From Symsagittifera roscoffensis (lineage: Eukaryota > Xenacoelomorpha > Acoela > Convolutidae), in assembly GCF_963678635.1 (NCBI RefSeq), contig NC_087062.1, positions 68,681,415 to 68,745,414 on the forward strand: a stretch of DNA of 64,000 bases, given 5' to 3'. Positions within the stretch are counted from its first letter, which is position 1; each line of letters opens with the position of its first letter. A program made the position numbers and the translations under genes. The notes below the pieces were generated by a model. It was not told the origin of the DNA, searched no databases, and saw nothing but the letters and a program-made list of their open reading frames with translations. Positions 34,221-44,704 of this stretch are shown here, in pieces.

Positions 34221-34873
34221 TTGCTAAACTTTTGAAATTTCAAAGTCAGAACAAGTTTTCCCCCTCCAGCGAAAAGAACAAACCCTCCAGTTTCTGTGCG
34301 CAAGTTCACAGAAACATTAGAAATATTGTTGACCAAAAGTTTTTCGAAATCCAAATTACTAAACACTTTACGATGATTCGGTTCAATTGTACATGCGTTA
34401 CCGTTTTTCACTCGACAATTTGTATCAATGACTCGTAAAAGGGGTGCTTTTGTGTCTCCTACTATTTGATATTGAAACATGTCCAGGTAAATAAACATAA
34501 GCTAAGTACCAGCACATACATCAACAGGATAGTCAGCAACAAGATCTTGGGTAGTGAATGTGCTATGTTTCGAGCTTCCTTTTTTGTAACCTTTATGAAA
34601 ACCAGTTCCATCTCTGACGCCCTTGAATCCAAGTATACTAGGAGTTTGCGGGCTTGAAAAAGTTATACCTTCCCAGTAATGCAGCCATGATGAATGATGT
34701 TTGGTTTTTGGATCTATTACGTAATCCAATCTCTCTAATTCTGTCTTTTGACGAATTTCATCCAGTTTTTTTTCAATGCTCGTATACTCTCCTTTTGTTA
34801 GGTTCGCTGTTTCTCCAAGGTAAGGCCTGGAGATCTTGTCTCTCTCAACGTTCATGCTTGCTGTAGTATACAA
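34217..34873 (-). pseudogene. Minor capsid protein, penton-type single jelly-roll (Polinton mCP), one in-frame stop
   Basis: One frame from 34873 (TTG; a nearby in-frame ATG is at about 34855) to TAA at 34217 is interrupted only by TAG at 34499-34501. The upstream part has WLHYWEGITF and the downstream part has MFQYQIVGDTKAPLLRV, then FSNLDFEKLLVNNISNVSV, LRTETGGFVLF and KLVLTLKF. The block IVGD..APLLR followed by V.LR.ETG and a final LTL.F strand is the signature of the Polinton penton homologue. About 219 codons. It directly precedes the pVI-like gene, with a few bases of overlap. A single stop in an otherwise open gene makes this the least damaged structural gene. Confidence 0.85.
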
Positions 34874-35095
34874 TGATGTTGTCAGTTACGTTGTTTATCT
34901 GAGTGGGGAAGGTAATTTCTGTAACTGCTACCCGCCATTCACCTTGCAAGTTTATTCTTTCACTCAGGAGATTTTTGAAATGGCCAGAGTGTTATCTTTA
35001 AAAACGTTCATAGATGCATATGAAACTAGGGTAATTGTGAAGGAAGGGGGAACGTTATGGGTGAAAAGGCTGCAAGTGCCCTCAGTCATGGTTGC

Positions 35096-36040
35096 TTACA
35101 ATTTCTCCTTCTCCAGAACGCGAATTAGCTCAGACTCGTAAAGTTTTCCCTCAATCGGTTCTCTGTTAGAATCAATCAAATTGCATGTTGGGGATTTCGT
35201 GTTGGTATGTCAAAAACTTCAAACACTTCATCGGTAAACGATTGTTTGTAACCCTTGCGAAAAGGTATGTCTACTTTGGCGAGTCTAACATAATCACCAA
35301 CTTAATGCTTTGGACGTCGAACTAATTTCAATGACTGTTCTGCTCTTAATGAAATCAGGCGAGGAACATCTTTTTTAGATACTTTGTTTGGTGCAAGATT
35401 TGTGACACGATTTGTTCTCGAATTAATTGCATTGACCAAATATTGCAATTTGTCAATGTATGAGTAAGTCCATTTATCCTCCAAGTACTTATAAATAAGA
35501 TTTTCCAAGGAACGAATATTTCTCTCTGCGAATGCAGAATTTTTTTTGCTCACTATGTTATATGTTTTTATGACTTTCTTTTTACATAATGCTTCGAAGG
35601 ACCCTTTAAATTCTAAGCCCCTGTCCACCCATACTTTTTTCGTTTTTTTTGTCGTTATCATTAGTTTGAACGCTTCTGCTGTTGTAATAGCATACTTTGT
35701 TTTCAAGGGTTGCACTCTGAGATAACGGGACATGCAGTCAACTGCAGCAAGCAGTTACTTAACATCATGGTTGTTCTGGGCAAGTTTACCAACAAAGGCC
35801 AGATCTAATGAGCAGATTTCGTCCATATCGTAAACTATGACCTTTAGTTTCGGCGTTTTTTGGATGACAGTTCGATATTTCGTGTAGCAGGTTCAGTATG
35901 AAGGAAATGTTTGACTTTCTTTAGCGACAAATTGGTTGCTTTTATCAAGTTGTTCACACTACTAAATATCGCGGGACCTTTGTCACTGTATTTAATTTTC
36001 AACAATTTTTCTTCAATCTTGGTAATTTTCCCATTGTTTT
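35096..36040 (-). pseudogene. Retroviral-type integrase (Polinton INT) with C-terminal chromo-like domain
   Basis: The N-terminal region (about 36040-35890) has YSDKGPAIFSSVNNL, then VKHFLH, matching the conserved pre-catalytic block of Polinton integrases. After a shift near 35890 the rve core begins with KLKVIVYDMDEICSLDLAF, whose Asp is the first catalytic residue. It continues with VDCMSRYLRVQPLK, VWVDRGLEF (second Asp) and SAFAERNIRSLENLIYKYL (Glu), so the DDE triad is visible. The tail GDYVRLAKVD, then KGYKQSFTDEVFEVFDI, matches the C-terminal domain. After another shift near 35195 it continues with REPIEGKLYESELIRVLEK and ends in TAA at 35096-35098. A TAA also interrupts the core near 35757. 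It would catalyse element insertion. About 310 residues if whole. Confidence 0.9.
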
Positions 36041-36459
36041 GTTTTCGCCTTCGTCTTTTCTGACGTTAGAGAATCTGAATCGTTATAGAGCATTCCATAC
36101 GAGTCAAAGCCTTCTTCTGACTCTTGTTCACGTTTTTGGTTTCGGGTTTTTCTATTGTCGCTAAGGCTTTTTCGTTTTTGTTTTTTACTTCTCTGAAGGT
36201 TTGCATTACTTCTTTCCTGCCGAGCGGGGGATGTTGCGCGTGTTCTTGAGGGTCCGGGTTCTCGTTTCTCTTGAGCGTTAAAAAACGCCGACTGAACTGC
36301 GTGTTTGGCATTTCGATTTATTACCAGCTTTTCATTCAAGTTGAGAGCAATTAATATGATAATGAACGCCGGATTGTGTATTTTTTTTGTTGGTTGTTGT
36401 ATGTCGTATAAAAACACTGCAGCTTTAATTCTTGTTGGTACTTTATCCACATACATCAC
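36013..36459 (-). CDS. Basic, low-complexity protein of the Polinton, unknown
   Basis: 148 codons. The first ~50 residues include LYDIQQPTKKIHNP, AFIIILIALNLNEKLVINR, and the rest is strongly charged: REPGPSRTRATSPARQERSN, SKKQKRKSLSDNRKTRNQK, then acidic EEGFDSYGMLYNDSDS. It overlaps the start of the integrase region in another frame. Such Arg/Lys/Ser-rich tails suggest a DNA-binding or core-like protein, but I recognise no family. The ATG at 36459 is reasonable but unproven, and the neighbouring frame 37063-36875 may be its upstream part. Confidence 0.4.
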   Translation of the reverse strand: MMYVDKVPTRIKAAVFLYDIQQPTKKIHNPAFIIILIALNLNEKLVINRNAKHAVQSAFFNAQEKREPGPSRTRATSPARQERSNANLQRSKKQKRKSLSDNRKTRNQKREQESEEGFDSYGMLYNDSDSLTSEKTKAKTKQWENYQD

Positions 36460-36874
36460 CTCGTTGTCATGGTTTATGATTACTCTTTCTGATTTTTTTA
36501 TGATTTCAAGTATGGTTTATGCTCTAATAAATGTTTTGCCCTCTAAAACCTGTAACTGTCCCAAAATCTTTTCGGTCTGACTATCGTTTTTCTCTTCTAA
36601 TAATTTATCTTTATCACGTTCGACATTTAATTATTCATTGTCCGTTAACAGTTCAAGCTGTTGTTATTGGGGCTCAGCAGCATTTTCCGTAAATGTTTCC
36701 TTTGTTGCAGTAGTCTTACTAGTTTGAGGAGTTAATTAGGGTCAAGCCGGTTAAGGTAGAATAGTTGAGCATTTTTATGTTTAATAATTTTATCGTGAAG
36801 AACACGTGCAGCATGTGGCTGCTCTGAAACATATAAGTGTTTCGAAATTAGAATGAATTCTTCAGCAGTCATAA

Positions 36875-37063
36875 TTAAGTTGTGAGGTACTTATTACAAA
36901 AATAAAGTAATTGCCGCACTAAATGAAAATCTTCTTTAATCAAAATAATCGCACGTTTTTTGACAACACTGGTTTTTGGAGTGATTAAATATTTGTATGT
37001 TGTCTCGAATCGTTCGATATTTGCGATTTTAATGGGTACGTTTCCATTGACTACATTGAGCAA
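36875..37063 (-). CDS. Short unknown frame between ATPase and the basic protein
   Basis: 62 codons from an ATG-like start: NVVNGNVPIKIANIERF, then FETTYKYLITPK and EDFHLVRQLLYF. Composition is protein-like and the orientation agrees with the Polinton genes. It may be a fragment of a larger broken gene. No family recognised. Confidence 0.3.
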   Translation of the reverse strand: MLNVVNGNVPIKIANIERFETTYKYLITPKTSVVKKRAIILIKEDFHLVRQLLYFCNKYLTT

Positions 37064-37133
37064 ACATTCTTAAATCAGCGTTATGATCTCGCGATTTGAA
37101 GTTTTCTAATTAATCGTCTTAATTGGTCAGGTG

Positions 37134-37798
37134 TCAGTTGTACCATATGCCGCAGAAAAGATAAGTTTTTCTTTCATATGTGATTGGAGTAGTTTCTGCT
37201 TTAGATAAGGGTAAATAAAAAACTGTTGGCCCAGGCCGTTTGATATTTAAAGAATATCTCAAACAATCTGATGTGCGGGGGTCCAAGATGATTAGAAGAT
37301 GTCCAAAAGAGTCTCGGGAAGCTAATTCGTAACAACTTCTCAAAAATTTTGATAAATTCAATTGTATTCCTAAAAGATCTAGTTGCTGAACGTCACGAGG
37401 CGATTTGAACAGAATGATGTGTGAAGTGTTCAAATCAATCGTACACGACCATCGACTTTGTAAAAACAAGTTATGCTCAACATATATTACATCTATACCT
37501 CTATGTCTGCCGCTGTCGCTAGTCTAACAAATTCCTTGTCATTATAGATGTCTTCACACGAATCATCGAAAACTAGAAGAACATTTTCTAAATTTCTTAA
37601 AGATTCGAATCCGTAGAATTTCATGAACTTCACATTTACTTCGTGAGAAGATACTTTTTCTGAGAATGCAGGTTGTATCTCTTTGTAAAGATATAGAACG
37701 GTTTCAAATTTAGGGTAAAAAGTATTTCCCGTCAAAATATTGAAAAATAACTCAGTTTTCCCGGATCCTGAGGGTCCCACTATCGTCATTAAACTCTT
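37134..37798 (-). pseudogene. FtsK/HerA-like DNA-packaging ATPase (Polinton ATP), one frameshift
   Basis: The first frame (37789-37493) begins MTIVGPSGSGKTELFF, a perfect Walker A. It continues to NVLLVFDDSCEDI, a Walker B with paired Asp. The second frame (37469-37134; continuous upstream to about 37505) has SRWSCTIDLNTSHIILFKS, then PRDVQQLDLLG and HLLIILDPRTSD. This is the block that defines Polinton/adenovirus-like packaging ATPases. The two frames meet at about 37505-37510 in GCGGCAGAC; one additional G in the GG run would restore the reading. No other stop is seen across about 220 residues. It would pump DNA into capsids. It is one of the better preserved genes. Confidence 0.92.
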
Positions 37799-38186
37799 GT
37801 CGAAGTATCAATCAGTTTATTCATATCCCCGGATTTGGTAATACGTAACGAACCAAGCCGGATAAAATCGAAAACCAAACTGAAGTTTCTTCGCAACTTA
37901 ATTTAGTGACAGAAAGTTTGAGAATTCAGAAAGTTAGTAAAGTTAGAATTACTACCAATTGCGCAACAAAAACTGATTCAGACCTTGGCAAAGTTACAGT
38001 GATTTGTTTTCACTGTTTGTCTCGTTATAAAAAAACTCTGTTACTGATGTCAGGTCAGGTTCATCTACTTCTGTTGCTGTTTCTGAAATCCGAGAACTTA
38101 ATTTTCTTAAAGACTGTGTTAGACTTTCCACTGTAGATGAAGCTTGTAAAAAAAAAATTGAAAAAGTATTATGAAAAGTACAAAAA
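37799..38186. other. Spacer between ATPase and the 90-residue frame
   Basis: A plus-strand frame at 37906-38136 is open but has ordinary AT-rich composition and opposes the local gene direction, so I do not call it. Nothing else is seen. Confidence 0.35.
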
Positions 38187-38459
38187 TTAATAACGTGTGA
38201 AGTCTCTATCGTTTATGTCATGCATTTCTAGAACAAAGTTTGCTGGGACATTTGCAGTTTTTTCATAGTATATTAATTTTTTCAGAGTATCCTCTTTCAC
38301 TATCCTCTTAATCTCATCTGGCAATTCACTGCTGTTTAGATCCATATGAACTCCTGGTTGACGTTTGGGTACTAAGACTAGTTCGGGAAGATATACTCCT
38401 CGCTTGCTGGCTAACATTTCGGATAAACTTGAATGTCTGGAATTATACAAATTGATCAA
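38187..38459 (-). CDS. Unknown 90-residue protein beside the ATPase
   Basis: Open frame with MINLYNSRHSSLSEMLASKR, GVYLPELVLVPKRQPGVHM and LPDEIKRIVKEDTLKKLIYY. It has good protein-like composition and lies in the same orientation as the ATPase, 390 bases upstream of it. No family recognised. Confidence 0.45.
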   Translation of the reverse strand: MINLYNSRHSSLSEMLASKRGVYLPELVLVPKRQPGVHMDLNSSELPDEIKRIVKEDTLKKLIYYEKTANVPANFVLEMHDINDRDFTRY

Positions 38460-38859
38460 TAACTGGAAAAAATCACTTTAAAGTAGACAACTTTTTTTCG
38501 GAAATTATTATTTGCTCCTTCCTCTGAACAATTTGGCCGCTGCAATCAGTACGCTCTATTTTTGTTTATGGATTTTAATATCACCCTCTGGAGTCATTCA
38601 CGCACAAAGCATTGAATTTGGTGATAGGTATGTCTCCACGTTCGCTGATCTCTCGCTGCTGCTCATTTTTCAACCAATCACAAAAAACCTTGCTTTTCTT
38701 CATGGCACAATGATTCCTGGAGTTGTAATGAAGTTAATGTCTGTTGCAACTTAGATAATTTTTGAAAAATAAGATTTCAACCCAAGGACAGCCCAAATCA
38801 TCTAGGTTATCAACCTTTCGGTCCAAGTACTTGGACAAAAATACTGTCTTTTCTTTTCC
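38460..38859 (-). pseudogene. Degraded coding-like stretch, unknown
   Basis: On the minus strand, segments such as FITTPGIIVP and ETYLSPNSMLCA in one frame, and GDIPITKFNALCVNDS in another, look protein-like but are interrupted by stops. It may be the tail of the duplicated gene at 38.9-40.8 kb or a separate Polinton gene. No family recognised. Confidence 0.3.
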
Positions 38860-38964
38860 CTAAGAGTAAATAACGGCACCGGGATTTCTCAACACAAAAC
38901 TCTGAACTATTTGATTCAAGTATATGTAATAGTAATAAATTGTTAACCATTTGTAAGCTTTTTG

Positions 38965-39875
38965 TTCGAGCTTTGGTAGTATATTGAAATTCACTGGAGG
39001 TAAAAAAAATGAGTTGGTCGCTGTAGTCTGAGTTGTTACTGCTAATTCTTTAACCACAAAGGCGTTTTCTTGCAACGAAAACCTTCCGCGTCAAGCACAA
39101 CTGATCTCTCATCTAGCATTCTATTAAATGATAAACTTCTGGTTTTTTCAACTTAATGAAAAGGCAGAACGCTATTCCACTCAAATGACCTAATAAGATG
39201 TTGTTACACTTCCAGGGCAACATGTAACAGTACGTGGGACCCTGTTGATGAAAATCGTGTATAAATCCGGCCGCATCGTGCAAAATAGCGTGCGATCGTA
39301 AAATTTTGGAATTTATCAAGTATTTGTCCAAGGAAGAGTTATCAAAACCAATCAAGCCAACATAAGGTCTCAACCTAATTAAAATGTCGTAGTTAAGGTT
39401 ATCAGAACTAACAAAAAACAGATAATATGCAGCTAGAAGTTAGTTAGGTCGGTTAGAATTATCAGGATAAGTTTGTTCCAGAGACGTATAAATTTCGTGA
39501 AAAATATTTTCAAATCAATAGGAAGGAGTTACTCTGCTTTTTTGCAGTTTCATTGTTTATTTTTTCCAGCACCTCTCCAACCTGCTGATTTTTAAGCCAG
39601 TGGAAAAATAGTGACCTTGCAAATACCATTTAGACTCATTAAGATAACGGTGGTAAATAATTAAATTATCCACCGGAAGTTTTTTGTATTTTGATAGCTT
39701 GTTGAAACATGGTCGGATTTTTCTCTTCAAAACTTCATCAACCCATATTGAGTTAAAGTCAAACGAATAGTCGAATACGTTTTCATAATCAGCAATAATC
39801 AAATAGCTCACAGTACCATACTTTTGTTTTGTAGAAATGCACCAAGAGATTTGTTGAAGCTCACTCAAATATAAT
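38965..39875 (-). pseudogene. Unknown Polinton-linked gene, tandem copy 1
   Basis: One of two ~905-base tandem units. On the minus strand it contains SELQQISWCISTKQKYG, ENVFDYSFDFNS, LIIYHRYLNESKWYLQGHYF, then DILIRLRPYVGLIGFDNSSL, ILHDAAGFIHDFHQQGPTYC and LPWKCNNILLGHLSGIAFCL, and further on NAFVVKE and FFLPPVNFNILPKLEQ. At least three frames are needed to read it. The last segment matches the sequence running into the start of a following unit, so the original protein may have contained repeated copies. No family recognised. Confidence 0.5.
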
Positions 39876-40790
39876 TGTTCGAGGTTTGGCAGTATATTGA
39901 AACTCACTGGAGGTAAAAAAAAAGTGAGTCGGTCGCTGTAGTCTGATGTTGTTACTGCTGATTCTTTAACCACAAAGGCGTTTTCTTGCAACGAAAGCCT
40001 TCCACGTCAAGCACAACTGATCTCTCATCTAGCATTCTAGTGAATGATAAACTTCTGGTTTTTTCAACTTAATGAAAAGGCAGAACGCTATTCCACTCAA
40101 ATGTCCTAATAAGCTGTTGCTACACTTCCAGGGCAACATGTAACAATACGTTGGAACCTATTGATAAAAATCGTGTATAAATCCGGCCGCATTGTGCAAA
40201 TTAGCGTGCAAGCGTAAAATTTTGGAATTTTTCAAGTATTTGTCCAAGGAAGAGTTATCAATACCAATCAAGCCACCATAAGGTCTCAACTTAATTAAAA
40301 TGTCGTAGTTAAGGTTATCAGAACTAACAAAAAACAGAGAACATGCAGCTAGAAAATAGTTGCGTTGGTCGGAATTATCAGGATAAGTTTGTTTCAGAGA
40401 CGTATAAATTTCGTGAATTATTTTCAAATCAATAGGAAGGAGTTACTCTGCTTTTTTGCAAATTCAGTGTTTATTTTTTCCAACACCTCTCCAACCTGCT
40501 GATTTTTAAGCCAGTGGAAAAAAAGTGACCTCGCAGATACCATTTAGACTCATTAAGATAACGGTGGTAAATAAATAAATAAACCACCGGAAGTTTTTTG
40601 TATTTTGATAGCTTTCTGAAACATAGTCGGATTTTTCTCTCCAAGTCTTTATCAACACACATTGAGTTTAAGTCAAACGAATAGTCGAATACGTTTTCAT
40701 AATCAGCTAAATTCAAATCGCTCACAGTAGCATACTTTTGTTTTGTAGAAATGCACCAAGAGATTTGTTGAAGCTCACTCAAATAAAATT
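39876..40790 (-). pseudogene. Unknown Polinton-linked gene, tandem copy 2
   Basis: Second ~905-base unit, offset by about 905-908 bases from copy 1 and roughly 90 percent identical. Frames include SELQQISWCISTKQKYA, ENVFDYSFDLNS, IYHRYLNESKWYLRGHFF and DILIKLRPYGGLIGIDNSS, HNAAGFIHDFYQ. It shares the frame breaks around the middle with copy 1 and has its own differences (for example a changed 3' part near 40150). It is at the 5' end of the minus-strand gene series. Confidence 0.5.
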
Positions 40791-41499
40791 GTTCTTTGAA
40801 AATTGACTCGTATTATTTCTGAAATTTCCGTTGCCCTTTCGAGGAAGACGACGTAGTTTTCATTACTAAATTTGAAAAATGATTTTTTTCTGCGGTTGAA
40901 AACACTCTTAATTGTAAATGTTCATTATCAATATCATCAGTACACCAAGTTCCCTCTTATTTCATTTTTCTTATTTCAAAGTTTGACAAATTTATCATAT
41001 GGTATATTTTGCCCAGAAACGGCCGCCACCTTTGGAGAGTAATTTCAATTTACTGCCTTTTCACCATAAAATATAGGTCAAGTTAAGGAATTAGTTCACT
41101 GCTGCCAACAGTTAGCTACGCTGCCAAAATAGCCGGCGAGTTTTTATTATATACCATAAAAGTCAATTCCCCGTTCACTACCAAATTTCAACTAGGTCGA
41201 AAGTTCACTTGCCCGAAACAAATATAACAATTATCATATAATTAACCAGGACCAATAGTTAGGACCCCAAAAGTTGGAATTAGAAAGAATTTTGTATCGT
41301 GTCCCTTGTTGTTAAGCTAAACTTAGCAAGATCCTAAGTAGGGGGTCTTCTGCTTTTTGGGTGAAAAATTGTTTTCGTTTACAAAATCCTAGGATGAGGG
41401 TCCTCCAAAAAATTAAGGACCCCTTTCCTAGGATTTTGCTTTACGTGAGGACCCCCTTCGGAAGGATTCCCCCCATAGGATCCGGGACACGATACAATA

Positions 41500-41680
41500 C
41501 TACTTTGGTCAAATCTCTAAAAACAGCATGCTTAGGTCGAACACAGTCGAACACATTATTTCTTTGGTCGAATCGGTCAAAACATAGCTATCTTGGGTCG
41601 ATTCGGTCAAAACCGAGCCATTTTTGGTCGTCAACTTGGTCGAAATATAAGTCGAACACCTCGACCCGGGTTGTTTGACC
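41500..41680. repeat. Degenerate GGTCGAAxx repeat cluster
   Basis: GGTCGAA, GGTCGATTCGGTCAAAAC and GGTCGTCAACTTGGTCGAAA recur at irregular spacing. The end GTCGAACACCTCGACCCGGG resembles GTCGAGCACCTCAGCCCGGG following the minisatellite at 22270, so the two loci may share an ancestral element. Confidence 0.6.
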
Positions 41681-42872
41681 CCCGTCCTTAATATTGTTGA
41701 AGGAAGCATTCTATTCTTAGCCCACCATCTACTGCTTAGAAAACGTACAAAGTTTGGCATTTTTACCCATTAACAACTCTGAACTGCAATAGTTTCAAAT
41801 TGTTAAATTCATCTAATCATTATTTTCTTTAGCTAGCTACTCAGTTCCACAAATTATCAGCCTAAAATCCTTAGTTTTGCCAAATTTTAATATACCAAAA
41901 CTTATGGGGACCAGTAGGAACATCAGGGCCTTGCTTTGATACAAACAGTCTTGTAGTAAGTCATGGATGCTTAAAGATTGTCAAATTGTGACAACTAGCG
42001 CGCGATATATTGCGCGCTATTATCACGTAGTCGGAGATTTATTTCGTTCCAAAATAATGAGAGCAGGCTAATTTTCAAAAACCCTACTCTAGTAGGTATC
42101 AATGCTAGTTTGTATGGCATGTTGGAGAGTATTTTTTTCAACTCAAAAAATTTCAGAACTTTTCTTTTCTTTTTTTGAAAAAATCATCAGTGTTTTTTGG
42201 ACAAGCACTGCCCATTGACCTTAAAAGTCCTGATACGAGTAGTCTTGTTACTTGTTTGCAGAAGTTGATAAAGAAAGTTTTGCAGTTTTCCGGATCTCTT
42301 TCATAGTAGTTTTGACTCTTTAGATAGCCTGAGTTTTCAATTTTCTATTTTCATTATCTTTTTTGGTCTTGGCATTTCAAATAACTTCTTTCTTGGTAGT
42401 AACACACTGGATCACAATTTGTTTCAAAATTAGGAACAACTTTACACCAGCGCAGATTTAGATTTGAGTTTTGCTAAATTTACAAAAAAAATGACATATT
42501 CAACTTGTTGCTAAACTTGCAATATTCATTGATGTTGATTTTTTACAGCTTGCCAAAATTTTCAACACTTTATTGAAAACTTGCCTACCGCTACTATGAA
42601 AAATATTGCTCATAATCTTTTTTTATTTTTTGCATTTTCAAGTCTGGAATGAAATTTTTATTACTACTACTACCGACTTGCAGTAGTATGGAATTGCCTA
42701 GGGAATTGAAGAAGATTTTTTTCCATAAATTTTTTTTTTACAAGAATGGTCAAAAAACTAAGATTGAACCTAAAAATGGCAGACAAAGAAGCCAGTGTCC
42801 TATTAATCGTCGTACGTCAGCAAATTTGATAGCAAGAAACTTTTGAACTTTTTTTCGGAAAAATTGCTGATC

Positions 42873-42900
42873 ATACAATTTCCATATATGGAAATTGTAT
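42873..42900. repeat. Perfect 28-base palindrome
   Basis: ATACAATTTCCATA is followed at once by its exact reverse complement. No spacer is present. It is AT-rich, and its role is unknown. Confidence 0.9.
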
Positions 42901-43621
42901 AAAAGGCATTCTTGATGGCGGCAACAAATGCCCCAAAAAATGTTGTTTTTTTTTCAACCGCAAAACGAGTTTTGTACTCAAACAAAAGCTTTCCAAAATT
43001 TTTTTTTGTGTGCAATAAGTAGTTTTGAATACACAAAAAAATATATTTTTAAAAAAATTGCAGTTTTGCGGGCAACACCTTTCTTGAATTACGCTACAAT
43101 TAAAACTAGCAAATATCTTGCGACTAGTTCATTCTGAATGGGTCAAATTGACGTTTTTGAAGCCGCATAAAAAAACAAAAACTCATTGCAGATGAATGAA
43201 AAACTATCACTGATGACAGTCCACTGATTCAATTGTTCAAAATGTCAAAATGAGGTCAAAAAAAATTCCCTCTTTTTTATAGCGAGTGACTGATTTCAAT
43301 TCTTATGCACTAAACGGCCCAAAATAAATACTTTTACATTTCCTGAACTGAAATTAATGTGGTTGAATTTGATTGGCTAATTAACCAACCAAGTTCTATC
43401 GACATTTTCTGCCATTTCAAATGAAATAGTTCTGCCATTTCAAGCAGATAAAATTATTAGCCGAAATGATAAAAAAATTGAATTTGTGTGTGTTGTTTTG
43501 TCAAGCCATTTTATTAAGTTTTTCTTGTCTGAGCAAGATTTCACAAGTAACTCAAAATGGGTTTGATTATTCTACAAAGTTCCATCTTCTCGGTTTGGTT
43601 GTCTCGTTTTAGTAGTTTCAG

Positions 43622-43896
43622 CCTATTTTGAAATGGATGGAAAACTCTTTTCCCACTATGTGGCGCTGGTTTTTTGGGATGTGATTCTGCCTATTCATGC
43701 ATATGTGTCTGAAGAAACGTTTAATTGGAATTTCTTGGAAAGTGAGCTTTCCACAACATTCCCCGCGAGCAAACCATGTGGCCATGCAAACACTTTGACT
43801 CGAAGTGAACAAGAAGGACATTATCCTCAGCCGTGCGTGTGCAATACAACGGACCCAAAGGAAGTCTTGGGATGCAGGGATGTAAATAGAATCTAA
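43622..43896 (+). CDS. Possible host exon, Cys-containing, unknown
   Basis: An acceptor-like GTTTTAGTAGTTTCAG ends at 43621. The following frame opens with ATG at 43633 and reads through HYVALVFWDVILPIHAYVSE, then KPCGHANTLTRSEQEGHYP and CVCNTTDPKEVLGC, to TAA. Cys spacing and less AT-rich codons suggest a real extracellular-type segment. No partner exon was identified and no family recognised. Confidence 0.3.
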
Positions 43897-44704
43897 ATAT
43901 CAGATAGTGTAATGATAGGACCATGACTCAAGCCTTTGCTTAACGTGTTTGATGCTTGGGAGTTTAGCTTAAATGATTCTCCCCTAAAATAGACCTGGTA
44001 AAGACCCCCTCCCATTATTTAACTGGGAAGTGAATTGCTTAGCACTTTACAATACTAGATTCTGGTGCTTTAAAAACTCAATAAGCAAGGAAGCATACTC
44101 CTCCTAAAATGCTGCAAGAGGAGTATTTTCTAATTTTTGGAATTATGAATGTCCTTAAAAGCTTAGAACTTTGGAGTAATAATATTAGAGGTAGATATAG
44201 GTAGTAGCGGAGGTTGCAGTTGTAGTAGTTGTAGCCGTTTTAGTTATAGATGTGCAAAATTTATTTTTTTTTGTGAATCATCGTCTTTTCCGCAGTAAAG
44301 GAAGTTTTTTTTCTGACTTTTGGTCAAAATCTGTTGGAAACGAATTCACATTTCTATATTTCTCCAAAAAAAATTTCGACTGTAAAGAAACGGACTTTTT
44401 GAAACCTTAGGAAAAACTGTCGTATAGAAAAATTGTTCATTTAAAATTATCGTTTTAACGAAATCCTCCATAAGATAGATTTTTGCATTTTGAGCCATAT
44501 TTTTCGATGATTAGTCATTGAATAATAATAGTTTAAGGTATAAATATCATAACTTTTTTGTTTGGGTGTGGGTTTTATATATTTTCCGGATTTGCTTGAC
44601 CGTTTTAGATTGAAACAATTTTTAGTTTTGGTTTCGGCAATTAAACTCCTCCGAAGAGTAATGTTGCAGCTAAACTTTTATCTTGCGAACTTTTTTCTGG
44701 TGAA
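43897..44704. other. Non-coding; trinucleotide-like GTAGTT tract
   Basis: A GTAGTAG/GTTGTAG-rich tract lies at about 44200-44250. Otherwise AT-rich with no supported gene. Confidence 0.4.

Larger units (their letters stand above)
24904..40790 (-). mobile_element. Polinton/Maverick element, decayed, ~16 kb
   Basis: On the minus strand this region contains the hallmark set of a Polinton: retroviral-type integrase, FtsK/HerA-like packaging ATPase, adenain-like cysteine protease, double-jelly-roll major capsid protein, penton-type minor capsid protein, a pVI-like basic protein and protein-primed family B DNA polymerase. The extent (about 16 kb) is normal for the group. I found no long terminal inverted repeats at the outer limits: the left end is inside or beyond the gap, and the right end is set only by the last recognised gene-like repeat. 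Most genes carry stops or frameshifts. Accessory genes on both strands lie between protease and polymerase. Confidence 0.92.
40791..43621. other. Non-coding AT-rich DNA with repeat fragments
   Basis: No supported gene. Contains a GGTCGAA-rich cluster at 41500-41680, a repeat fragment at 41900-42070 related to 18480-18800, and a 28-base perfect palindrome at 42873-42900. Two GTCCTCCAAAAAATTAAGGACCC-like inverted fragments lie near 41400-41430. Confidence 0.45.
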
